From Anaerolineae bacterium (lineage in GTDB: Bacteria; Chloroflexota; Anaerolineae; Aggregatilineales; Phototrophicaceae), in assembly GCA_022823165.1 (NCBI GenBank), contig JAJDXR010000016.1, forward strand, positions 1 to 54,249: a stretch of 54,249 bases of DNA, in the 5' to 3' direction. Position numbers and translations under genes: made by a program. Positions 42,733 through 49,564 of this stretch are shown in pieces (the stretch's first letter is position 1; every line of letters starts with the position of its first letter). The notes beneath the pieces are model-generated. The model saw only the letters and a program-made list of their open reading frames with translations. It did no database searches and was not told where the DNA came from.

Positions 42733-43624
42733 AATATACCCATCGGTTCGACGTGCGATAGACGAAGACGGTGCAACTCATGATGACGATCAGCAAGAAC
42801 AGCGCCAGAGCCGAGGCGTAGCCCATGTTGAAATTGCGGAAGGCTTCTTCGTAGAAGTAATAGAGGAAGAAATAAGTCGCCTTTAAGGGTCCGCCTTTGG
42901 TGATGACGAAGGCTTCGGTGAAGATCTTGAAGGCGTCGATCAGCTCAATAATGAGCTGGAAGAAGAGCGTGGGCGTCAAGAGCGGCAAGGTAATGCGCCA
43001 GAAGCGCCGCCATTTGCCGGCGCCGTCGATCTCAGCTGCTTCGTAAAGATGCGCCGGGATATTTTGCAAACCAGCCAGATAGATGATGGCCGCGCCGCCG
43101 ACCTTCCAGATGCTCATAATGGCGACTGACGGCAGCGCCCAATCCCGATCCCAGAACCAGTAGGGTCCCTGTACGCCCACGTAACTCAGCAGCGTATTGA
43201 CGACGCCGGTATCGGGCTGCAAGAACCAGATCCACATCAGCGACACCGCTACGCCGGAAATAACCGCGGGTATGAAGAAGACCGTTCGGAAGAAGTCCAT
43301 GCCTGGTATCTTGAGATTCAGCAGCAGCGCCAACATCAGGCCCAGCACCAGCTTCAAGGGCAGCGACAAGGCGACGAATAGCGAGGTCGCCTTTAGCGAG
43401 CTGGCGAAAAGTGGATCGCGCGTGAACATGCGGACGTAATTGTCCAGCCCGATCCAGACGGGCTGATCAACCAGGGTCCACTGCGTCAAGCTGAAATAGA
43501 AGGTGGCCAGGATGGGGAAAGCGTAGAAGATGACGAAGCCGATCATCCAGGGGGACAGCGCCAGGTAGCCGGTTTTGGCGTTCCGGCGTTCTTGCGCTGT
43601 CATGCTTCGCCAGAATGTCAGCAT
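42722..43624 (-). CDS. Sugar ABC transporter permease, MalF/UgpA type
   Basis: This 300-residue permease has six helices and the EAA loop HLYEAAEIDGAGKWRRFWRITLPLL. The N-terminal region (LALSPWMIGFVIFYAFPILATFYFSLTQW in the first helix) is typical of CUT1 sugar importers. The partner permease overlaps its 3' end. No solute-binding protein gene is found upstream to 44069 or elsewhere nearby, and no ATPase gene is in the window; in this family a shared ATPase elsewhere is common, but the missing binding protein is unusual. Confidence 0.92.
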   Translation of the reverse strand: MLTFWRSMTAQERRNAKTGYLALSPWMIGFVIFYAFPILATFYFSLTQWTLVDQPVWIGLDNYVRMFTRDPLFASSLKATSLFVALSLPLKLVLGLMLALLLNLKIPGMDFFRTVFFIPAVISGVAVSLMWIWFLQPDTGVVNTLLSYVGVQGPYWFWDRDWALPSVAIMSIWKVGGAAIIYLAGLQNIPAHLYEAAEIDGAGKWRRFWRITLPLLTPTLFFQLIIELIDAFKIFTEAFVITKGGPLKATYFFLYYFYEEAFRNFNMGYASALALFLLIVIMSCTVFVYRTSNRWVYYEN

Positions 43625-43642
43625 GAGATGCCTACTGTAGCG

Positions 43643-43659
43643 GTCCTAAATTATTGGAC
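43643..43659. promoter_or_regulatory. Palindrome upstream of the ABC permease genes (candidate operator)
   Basis: GTCCTAAATTATTGGAC is an imperfect 17-base palindrome with arms GTCC and GGAC and inner AA/TT pairs. It lies about 20 bases before the permease start on the minus strand and could be a repressor site. Confidence 0.35.
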
Positions 43660-43706
43660 ACCTAGTAAAGAGAGTATACTAGATGCTCGGTGAAGGAAGA
43701 CTCCTC

Positions 43707-43811
43707 ATGGAAAGGTATCGCAAGTACTCGCCACCGAAAATCACCGATAAAGGGCTTGTTGGGACATTGATCGATATCGTTAATCGTCTGGAAAGACTTG
43801 AAAAATGTTGA
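43707..43811 (+). CDS. Possible small protein of 34 residues
   Basis: The ATG at 43707 is preceded by GAAGGAAG about 10 bases upstream; the product begins MERYRKYSPPKITDKG and ends with a Leu/Glu helix. An in-frame ATG at 43683 would add eight residues. No family is recognised, and the 445-base gap (43625-44069) otherwise holds only a gene fragment and a candidate operator. Confidence 0.25.
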   Translation: MERYRKYSPPKITDKGLVGTLIDIVNRLERLEKC

Positions 43812-43934
43812 TCGCTCTGAGTTCCTCTGACATCTACAAGTTGCAGAAGGGCGAAAGACAAACAATCCCAAACCCAAGCCAGACAAGCCCCAGCGCCGTT
43901 AGTGATATTTAGCACTGTTTAGTTTACGACATAA

Positions 43935-44027
43935 TTTGGCGATAAATCTATCCGCCCCGCCAGCGACTTGGGTTACCAGCCCGCCTACTATCTGTATGAA
44001 CACCTGCGCGGCGAGAAGTATCATTAA
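43935..44027 (+). pseudogene. Possible C-terminal gene fragment
   Basis: A short frame ends in ASDLGYQPAYYLYEHLRGEKYH followed by TAA. The ending resembles the C-terminus of periplasmic sugar-binding proteins of the ribose-binding type, but there is a stop just upstream at 43932. It may be a remnant; the assignment is weak. Confidence 0.2.
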
Positions 44028-44069
44028 GATTCACTAGCAATTCAGCGGCACAGAAATCGGACAAAGATT

Positions 44070-44897
44070 TCAGGCGCGGCTTTCTTGTTCGTCTTCCTCG
44101 CCCTGGTAAGCAAGCAAGTCGTCCAGCGACATTTTGGGCAGCCGGTTCTCAGCCATGACCGCCCGCATCTCGGTATTGATTTCGCCGTCTTCGCCGATGT
44201 GACGCCGGATGTTGGCGCCGGTCGCTTCGGCGTATTCAAAGCGATGGTCGGCAATGGTGACGCCATCGGCGACCACGCGCACGGACCATTTGCCGTCCAG
44301 CTCCATCTGGTCATGCAGGGGCATGCGCGTGTTGGGTGTCAGAAAGTTTCGCCCGCGCGTCAGCTTGAAATCGTCCTCATGCACATAGACCAGGTCGCCC
44401 ACGGCGTCTAGGATTTCGAAGCGGATATTGCCGTTGGCTTCCATCGGCACACGCAGCTGGACGAAGGGCTGGATATAGTCGATGTCGTCCGGCAGAGTCC
44501 AGGTGCGATAAATCTGCGGCTCGCCCTCGTCTTTGGTGGTCAGCAGGCCGATGTCGACGGCGAGCACCTGCACACTGTCCGGGTCCAGCCCGGCGCGGCT
44601 GACGGATTCGAGCGCGTGGCGGTAGACGCGCTGCTCGGCGCTGGCCGGCTGCTGTTGATGAAAGATCTCGTAGTCGTCATACTCTTCTTCGTCCGCCTGC
44701 TCGTAATCATAATGGTAATCATAGGTCTGCGCCGACTCGCTGACGTTGGAGCTGATATTTTCATTATCGAATTGGCGCACCAGAAACAGCAAACCCAGCA
44801 AGACCAGGATCACCGGGAAGCTGTTGCCCAAAAGCGCCACAGCGCCCAAAGCCAGCAGGATAAAGGCGAGAAACCAGGTATTGCGGTTTTCAGGCAT
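44070..44897 (-). CDS. Membrane-anchored protein of unknown function, paralogue of 44912-45739
   Basis: This 275-residue protein has GAGGG eight bases before the ATG. Two short hydrophobic stretches at about 8-42 are followed by an acidic Tyr-rich linker (about 55-80) and a beta-rich domain (about 105-240). That domain contains LAVDIGLLTT, FEILDAVGDLVYVHE and GKWSVRVVADG. The paralogue has matching LDIGLIAM, YEIYDHLGEEQYVHE and GDWDLRVFVDN. Near the C-terminus MSLDDLLAYQ matches the tails of two other proteins of the cluster. The gene is last in a minus-strand set, 14 bases behind its paralogue. Function is unknown. Confidence 0.72.
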   Translation of the reverse strand: MPENRNTWFLAFILLALGAVALLGNSFPVILVLLGLLFLVRQFDNENISSNVSESAQTYDYHYDYEQADEEEYDDYEIFHQQQPASAEQRVYRHALESVSRAGLDPDSVQVLAVDIGLLTTKDEGEPQIYRTWTLPDDIDYIQPFVQLRVPMEANGNIRFEILDAVGDLVYVHEDDFKLTRGRNFLTPNTRMPLHDQMELDGKWSVRVVADGVTIADHRFEYAEATGANIRRHIGEDGEINTEMRAVMAENRLPKMSLDDLLAYQGEEDEQESRA

Positions 44898-44911
44898 GCG
44901 TATGCCCTCGC

Positions 44912-45739
44912 TTAGCGCCGTCCGCGGGAGCGGCCGCCCCGCCCCGACGAACTCGGCTGTTGCAGCAGATCTTTGAGCTGAGTCGTCTGCGGCTCTTCAG
45001 CTTCTTCGACGATGACGCTATCCGCCAGGCTGCGACGGCTTGCGCGCGCGGGCGCCAATTCCTCTTCGCCACTGAGCCGGCGGCGGCGTTCGTTCACCGA
45101 TGGCGAAAGCATCAGGTTGTGCATGCCGATCAAGTTGTTGTCGACAAACACGCGCAGGTCCCAGTCGCCGTTGCCGTCAACGCCGCGGTTGCCCGCCAGC
45201 GGCAAGTGATGATCGGCCAGCAAGCTCAGCTCGCCCTCGCGCAAGTAGGTCTTCATTTCATGCACGTACTGCTCTTCGCCCAGGTGATCGTAGATTTCAT
45301 AGCGTATCAGCGCCTGCCGCTCCGCCTCTTCGGGCAGGACGTGAAGCGTGATGAATGGGCGTACGCCATCATCATCTTTGGATACGTTGCGCGTACGCCG
45401 CATCGCCAGCCCTTCGACGCCGGTCTGCATGGCGATCAAGCCGATATCGAGCATGACAATGCCATTGCGGTTGAAATAGCCGGCCCGCGCCGCCGCCCGC
45501 TCCGAGGCTTCGCGCGCTTGGGGCGTGATACGACGCTGCAACGGCGCCCGATGCAGCGCGTCAAGCAAGCTGGCGCGCTCCGGCCCCAGCTCAATCATGG
45601 AGGCGATCACCGCAACCGCCAATACCCCAATCAGGGACAACTGAACAGCGGCCGATACCGGCGCCGCCATCAAAGCGAAACCGATCAGCAAGGTCATCGC
45701 CAGCAGCCAGGCCGTATTCCGTCGTTTCAAGCGAATCAT
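44912..45739 (-). CDS. Membrane-anchored protein of unknown function, paralogue of 44070-44897
   Basis: This 275-residue protein has two hydrophobic helices at about 11-50, then a helical basic stretch and a beta-rich domain (about 92-215) that aligns with the neighbouring paralogue (DIGLI, YVHEM, GDWDLRVFVDN). The C-terminal tail is Ser/Gly/Arg-rich and contains QLKDLLQQP, matching MSLDDLLAYQ and ISIKDLLQGQ of cluster partners. Function is unknown; a membrane-anchored cytoplasmic domain with a docking tail is one reading. Confidence 0.72.
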   Translation of the reverse strand: MIRLKRRNTAWLLAMTLLIGFALMAAPVSAAVQLSLIGVLAVAVIASMIELGPERASLLDALHRAPLQRRITPQAREASERAAARAGYFNRNGIVMLDIGLIAMQTGVEGLAMRRTRNVSKDDDGVRPFITLHVLPEEAERQALIRYEIYDHLGEEQYVHEMKTYLREGELSLLADHHLPLAGNRGVDGNGDWDLRVFVDNNLIGMHNLMLSPSVNERRRRLSGEEELAPARASRRSLADSVIVEEAEEPQTTQLKDLLQQPSSSGRGGRSRGRR

Positions 45740-45876
45740 TGATTCACATTCTCGTCAGGCGTCAGTCTATGCGCCGCTCCTGCCTATTGTAACATCATCT
45801 ATACCCGTCTCAACAAGGTATAGTCGCGCCAGCGCTAATGCAAATTTGGAGAAGCGCGCCGCTTAGCCGGTCCGCG

Positions 45877-46350
45877 CTAAAGACGAGACGCCCTTAACTC
45901 GCGCTCGTCCCCTTCCGCCGCATCCAGTTCCGCCAATTCGCCATCATCCGTCAGGCGCAAGCGGCGCGGCTTATAATTGTCCAGTCCGTAGACGACAACC
46001 TCCTCATCATCAGTGTCGTACACGCTGTCGCGATCAGCCGTCTCCCGCATCCGCGCCAGCCGATACTTGCGCTCGACCTCCGCTTCGATTGCGGCTTCGC
46101 GTTTCTCCGCGCCCGCGCCGTGCTCGTTATGATAACTGAGGAAGTGGGATATAAGACCGATGCCCCAGCCTCCCGTCACAAAAAGCGGCCAGGGAAACGC
46201 GCCCGCGCCCAGCAAATATATCGCCCACAGCATTAGATTGACGATCAAGTAGGCGACCAGGTGCACGATGAGCCCCAAGCGCTCTTCGTATTTCTCCTCC
46301 AGTTTGCGCCGAATGTCGCTTTCAAGCTGCGACTCGTTTTTGCGTTTCAT
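45877..46350 (-). CDS. 2TM domain protein
   Basis: This 157-residue protein has an N-terminal charged helix (RRKLEEKYEERLGLIVHLVAYL) and two transmembrane helices at about 28-46 and 54-72. The pattern is that of the 2TM domain family: HLVAYLIVNLMLWAIYLL, then FPWPLFVTGGWGIGLISHFLSYH. An acidic tail follows, including DTDDEEVVVYGLD. The family occurs alone or fused to histidine kinases and has no firm function. It lies 20 bases behind 46371-46748 and 137 bases before the paralogous pair, so the four genes are probably one unit. Confidence 0.8.
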   Translation of the reverse strand: MKRKNESQLESDIRRKLEEKYEERLGLIVHLVAYLIVNLMLWAIYLLGAGAFPWPLFVTGGWGIGLISHFLSYHNEHGAGAEKREAAIEAEVERKYRLARMRETADRDSVYDTDDEEVVVYGLDNYKPRRLRLTDDGELAELDAAEGDERELRASRL

Positions 46351-46370
46351 CGCCTCAACCTTCTATCTCC

Positions 46371-46748
46371 CTAGTTCGCGCTCAGGCGCTCTGACTGTCC
46401 CTGCAGCAAGTCTTTGATGGATATTTCGCCGCGCTTGTCAGCGCTGCCGTTCGTCATGGCAGAGTCGCCGCTTACATCACGCAAGGTTGACACCCGCTGG
46501 CGCTTCTCCCGGCGCAATTCACGCAGGTGCTGCTCGATCTTGGCCTCAATCTTCAGCGCCCGCCCAGCCGGCGTACGGCCATGCACGAAGAAGAAGCGGC
46601 TGAAGTGAAGCGCGACGGCAATAAGCAGCCGGGAAAAGAGTTGGGTCAAGCGCGCCATGGCGCCGGGATACCCAGCCAATTGGCTTAACCAGGATGGCGC
46701 GTAAATCGCGAAGATCATCCTCGTGGTCAGCGTGCGCGCCACCAGCAT
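46371..46748 (-). CDS. Small protein with C-terminal IKDLLQGQ motif, unknown function
   Basis: About 125 residues from the ATG at 46748; the start is uncertain because other in-frame ATGs lie at 46718 and 46658 and a TTG at 46772. Hydrophobic stretches lie near the N-terminus (MIFAIYAPSWLSQLAG, LLIAVALHFSRFFFVHG), and a charged helix (RALKIEAKIEQHLRELRREK) follows. The tail ISIKDLLQGQ matches the tails of both paralogous proteins downstream. It heads the four-gene minus-strand set. Confidence 0.6.
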   Translation of the reverse strand: MLVARTLTTRMIFAIYAPSWLSQLAGYPGAMARLTQLFSRLLIAVALHFSRFFFVHGRTPAGRALKIEAKIEQHLRELRREKRQRVSTLRDVSGDSAMTNGSADKRGEISIKDLLQGQSERLSAN

Positions 46749-46828
46749 ACGGCGAGCCCTTATCCGCAGCAACCCAGCGTTGGCTTACATAGCATACGCA
46801 AAGCGCGCGCCTATAGTTGTGTCCGCGT

Positions 46829-46912
46829 TCAGCTCGTGCCGAAGGTCAAGCCCGGCTCGTTAAGCCAGCGGCGGTAGGCGATGGCTGTCTTGTCGCTGCG
46901 CAGGTCCGTTCA
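46829..46912 (-). pseudogene. Possible C-terminal gene remnant
   Basis: On the minus strand a frame bounded upstream by TGA reads TDLRSDKTAIAYRRWLNEP and ends FGTS before a stop. AIAYRRWL-type endings occur in Rieske oxygenase alpha subunits, but the fragment is too short to be sure. The 533-base gap (46749-47281) otherwise shows one possible small frame and a promoter. Confidence 0.2.
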
Positions 46913-47140
46913 ATTTTCGCATGACTGGATGGGTGCTGCATCGGTGTACTCGATGGCAAATAATCTGTGCCGTGTTCGTAAAAGGAATACTATCCACGAT
47001 GTTCACTATCCCCTTCCTCGCGCGGCATCGCAGCCGACTTTGGCGCGCAAATTACAATTTCCAGATTCTCTTGGCGTCCGTAAAAGTAGAATTTGTTCAT
47101 CGTTGTAACAATTCCCAAAATACTTGAAGACCTGGAAATT

Positions 47141-47260
47141 ATGAGTGCTGCGCCGAGAAAGTGTATCCTCATGCGCTGGATGCCGGCGCTGATTTTGCCT
47201 CTCTGGATCGCGTCCGCCTACACGCTCAAGTCCGCTAGCTTCATCTTGTCATTGGCATAA
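47141..47260 (+). CDS. Possible small hydrophobic protein of 39 residues
   Basis: The ATG at 47141 follows GGAA closely. The product contains one hydrophobic stretch (MPALILPLWIASAYTLKSAS). Its end overlaps the promoter of the glycosyltransferase gene. No family is recognised. Confidence 0.22.
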   Translation: MSAAPRKCILMRWMPALILPLWIASAYTLKSASFILSLA

Positions 47261-47274
47261 GGGCAAACTAGAAT
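47246..47274 (+). promoter_or_regulatory. Promoter giving a probably leaderless glycosyltransferase mRNA
   Basis: TTGTCA (47246-47251) and TAGAAT (47269-47274) are 17 bases apart. The start codon at 47282 lies seven bases behind the -10 box, so transcription should begin at or next to the ATG and leave no room for a ribosome-binding site. Confidence 0.55.
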
Positions 47275-47281
47275 CGCTGCC

Positions 47282-48757
47282 ATGACTACGCTGCTGTTAC
47301 CGCTATACTCAGTCTGCGCGATTGCGCTGGGCTTGTACACAGCCGGGCAGGCTATCCTGCTCTGGCGCTATTGGCGTAGCCGCCGGGAACAAGCGCCGAT
47401 GCCAGCGATCAGCCGCTGGCCCGCCCTCACCGTGCAACTCCCGCTCTACAACGAAGCGCATGTGGCGGCCCGCCTGATAGACGCCGTGGCGGCGCTGGAC
47501 TACCCGCGCGACCAGCTTATGATCCAGGTGCTGGATGACTCGAGCGACCGGACCGCGCAACTCGTCGCGCGCAAGCTGGCCAAGCTGGAAGCCCGCGGCT
47601 ATCGTGTGCAGCATATCCGGCGTCGCCATCGCGATGGCTATAAAGCCGGCGCCTTGGCTGCGGGCCTCAGGCAGTGCGATAGCGAATACATCGCTATCTT
47701 CGACGCCGACTTCATACCGCCGCCCGATTTTCTGCGGACTTTGCTGCCGCACCTGCTGGCGAACCCGGCGCTGGGCATCGCGCAGAGCCGCTGGGGGCAT
47801 CTCAACGCCGACGAGAACAGCCTGACCCGCGCGCAAAAGCTAAGTATCGACACCCATTTTGTGATTGAGCAGGCGGCGCGCAATCGCAGCGGCTGGCTCA
47901 TCCCCTTTAATGGAACCGGTGGCTTATGGCGCCGGCGCTGCATCGAAGAGGCTGGCGGCTGGTCCGCCGATACCCTTACCGAAGACCTCGACCTCAGCTA
48001 CCGCGCCCAGATGGCCGGCTGGCGCTCGCTCTTTCTGCCCGATGTCGAAGTCCCGGGCGAGATTCCGCCGCAGCTGGCCGCCTACAAACAGCAGCAAGCG
48101 CGCTGGGCCACCGGCAATACCCAGTGCCTGCTCAAATTGGCGCGGCGTATCAGCGCCGCCAATCTCAGCGCCACGCAAAAGGTCATGGCAATTCAGCACC
48201 TGTGCCAATACCTGCCGCAGCCGCTGATGCTGCTGATGCTGCTGCTGACGCCGCCGCTGCTGCTAGCCGGCGCGCTGGACGGCTTGCCGCTGGCGCCGCT
48301 TGGCCTGCTGGGCTTGGCACCGCCCCTGATGTATATCGCCAGCCAGTCTCGCTTATACGACCGGCGGCGAGCGCTAGCGGGTTTGACCGCCTTCCCGGCC
48401 CTGCTCTTCATCGGAACCGGCATGTCGCTGAGCAACAGCCTGGCGGTCGCCGCGGCGCTTCTGGGCGCGAAACCCGGCTTCCGGCGCACACCGAAATTCG
48501 AGGCCGACTGGCAGCGCAGCCATTACGCGCTTGCCACTGACATCACCGTCTGGCTGGAGCTGGCTCTGATGCTCTATGCTCTGTGGGCGGCTGGGCTGGC
48601 CTGGGACTTGCAGCGTGAACTCTTCGCCTATCTGCTGATCTACGCGCTGTCCTTCGCCTCGGTGGCCGGCTGGAGCCTGCGGGAAAGCCTGCTAGTCTGG
48701 CGCGGACAACTGGCCGCCCTTCACAAGCGCAGCCCGGAAGCAGCCAATAAGGCCTAA
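47282..48757 (+). CDS. Processive family 2 glycosyltransferase (cellulose-synthase-like)
   Basis: This 491-residue protein has an N-terminal TM helix and a cytosolic GT-A domain with VLDDSSDRT, IFDADFIPP (DxD), TLTEDLDLSYR (ED) and QQQARWATG (QxxRW). Four further membrane helices follow (about 295-470). This D, DxD, ED, QxxRW set is typical of processive beta-glycan synthases such as glucomannan or cellulose synthases. It has no PilZ domain. The divergent-facing neighbour is a polysaccharide deacetylase, and a GH116 glycosidase follows, which fits a polysaccharide cluster. Confidence 0.9.
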   Translation: MTTLLLPLYSVCAIALGLYTAGQAILLWRYWRSRREQAPMPAISRWPALTVQLPLYNEAHVAARLIDAVAALDYPRDQLMIQVLDDSSDRTAQLVARKLAKLEARGYRVQHIRRRHRDGYKAGALAAGLRQCDSEYIAIFDADFIPPPDFLRTLLPHLLANPALGIAQSRWGHLNADENSLTRAQKLSIDTHFVIEQAARNRSGWLIPFNGTGGLWRRRCIEEAGGWSADTLTEDLDLSYRAQMAGWRSLFLPDVEVPGEIPPQLAAYKQQQARWATGNTQCLLKLARRISAANLSATQKVMAIQHLCQYLPQPLMLLMLLLTPPLLLAGALDGLPLAPLGLLGLAPPLMYIASQSRLYDRRRALAGLTAFPALLFIGTGMSLSNSLAVAAALLGAKPGFRRTPKFEADWQRSHYALATDITVWLELALMLYALWAAGLAWDLQRELFAYLLIYALSFASVAGWSLRESLLVWRGQLAALHKRSPEAANKA

Positions 48758-48778
48758 GACCGCGCGGCAATCGCAGCT

Positions 48779-49492
48779 TCAGCCACCCAGGTTTTCGATC
48801 ATGGACCGCACCGCAGCCGAGGCGAAAGCGCCGCGACCGTCGGGACGCCACTCGACTGGATCGACCAACTCCATCTCGTCCAAGCCCACCAGCTCAAATC
48901 CGCGCGCTTGCAAGCCGTCGACTATCGCCGGCAGCGCCTCGATCATAGACAGGGGACGCGCCAGGCGCAGGGCGTCATCATCCGATTCCGCGCTGTCATG
49001 CAGGTCGATGATCGATCCGCCGGCCAGCGCCGGGTCATGCAGCGTCGCCGCGACGATGGCCTCAGGATCGGTCTTGGCGTAATCAGCCGGATTGACATCG
49101 GCGTCGACGATCTTCATTGCTGGCGCCAGCGCCACCGGCGAGTACAGGCAGGTGAAGAAGTTGAAATAATGGGCGCGCAGAAATTGCGTGGGCCGCCCCA
49201 GCAGATTGCCGATAGCGGCTTCCGCGCGGTCGAAATCACCCAGATGCGCCTGATGCAGGTAGCTGTGATTGCCCACCGCGTGCCCGCCCTCGATGATGCG
49301 CATAAAGGCTTCGGGCCAGCGCTCGACCCATTTGCCCAGGACGAAGAAAGTCCCGCGCGCGCCGCGGCTGTTGAGGATCTCAATGACCTGATCGGTACGC
49401 GGCGGATTGGGACCGTCGTCAAAGGTCAGCGCCACCTTCATTTGGTCGCGCCGGCCGTGCCTGAAATATATCAGCGACATGCGTCTCACCAT
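48779..49492 (-). CDS. Polysaccharide deacetylase family protein (NodB homology)
   Basis: This 237-residue carbohydrate esterase 4-like protein has the motif LTFDDGPNPPRT (catalytic Asp and metal Asp) and the metal His pair in GNHSYLHQAH. The later segment SIIDLHDSAESDD carries the fifth motif. The family removes N- or O-acetyl groups from chitin-like or peptidoglycan polymers. There is no signal peptide. The ATG at 49480 is an alternative start. It lies tail to tail with the glycosyltransferase gene. Confidence 0.87.
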   Translation of the reverse strand: MVRRMSLIYFRHGRRDQMKVALTFDDGPNPPRTDQVIEILNSRGARGTFFVLGKWVERWPEAFMRIIEGGHAVGNHSYLHQAHLGDFDRAEAAIGNLLGRPTQFLRAHYFNFFTCLYSPVALAPAMKIVDADVNPADYAKTDPEAIVAATLHDPALAGGSIIDLHDSAESDDDALRLARPLSMIEALPAIVDGLQARGFELVGLDEMELVDPVEWRPDGRGAFASAAVRSMIENLGG

Positions 49493-49564
49493 CCTGCTCT
49501 CAAAAAGCCAACAGTCAGCGAGGGCGCGCCCTCAGCCTAGAGACCCGGCGCCTGCCGGCAGTGT

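Noticed and set aside
46881..47127. Two overlapping plus-strand frames of 68-75 codons before the glycosyltransferase
   Set aside because: No ribosome-binding sites, no family, and low-quality codon use; they fill a gap that looks non-coding.
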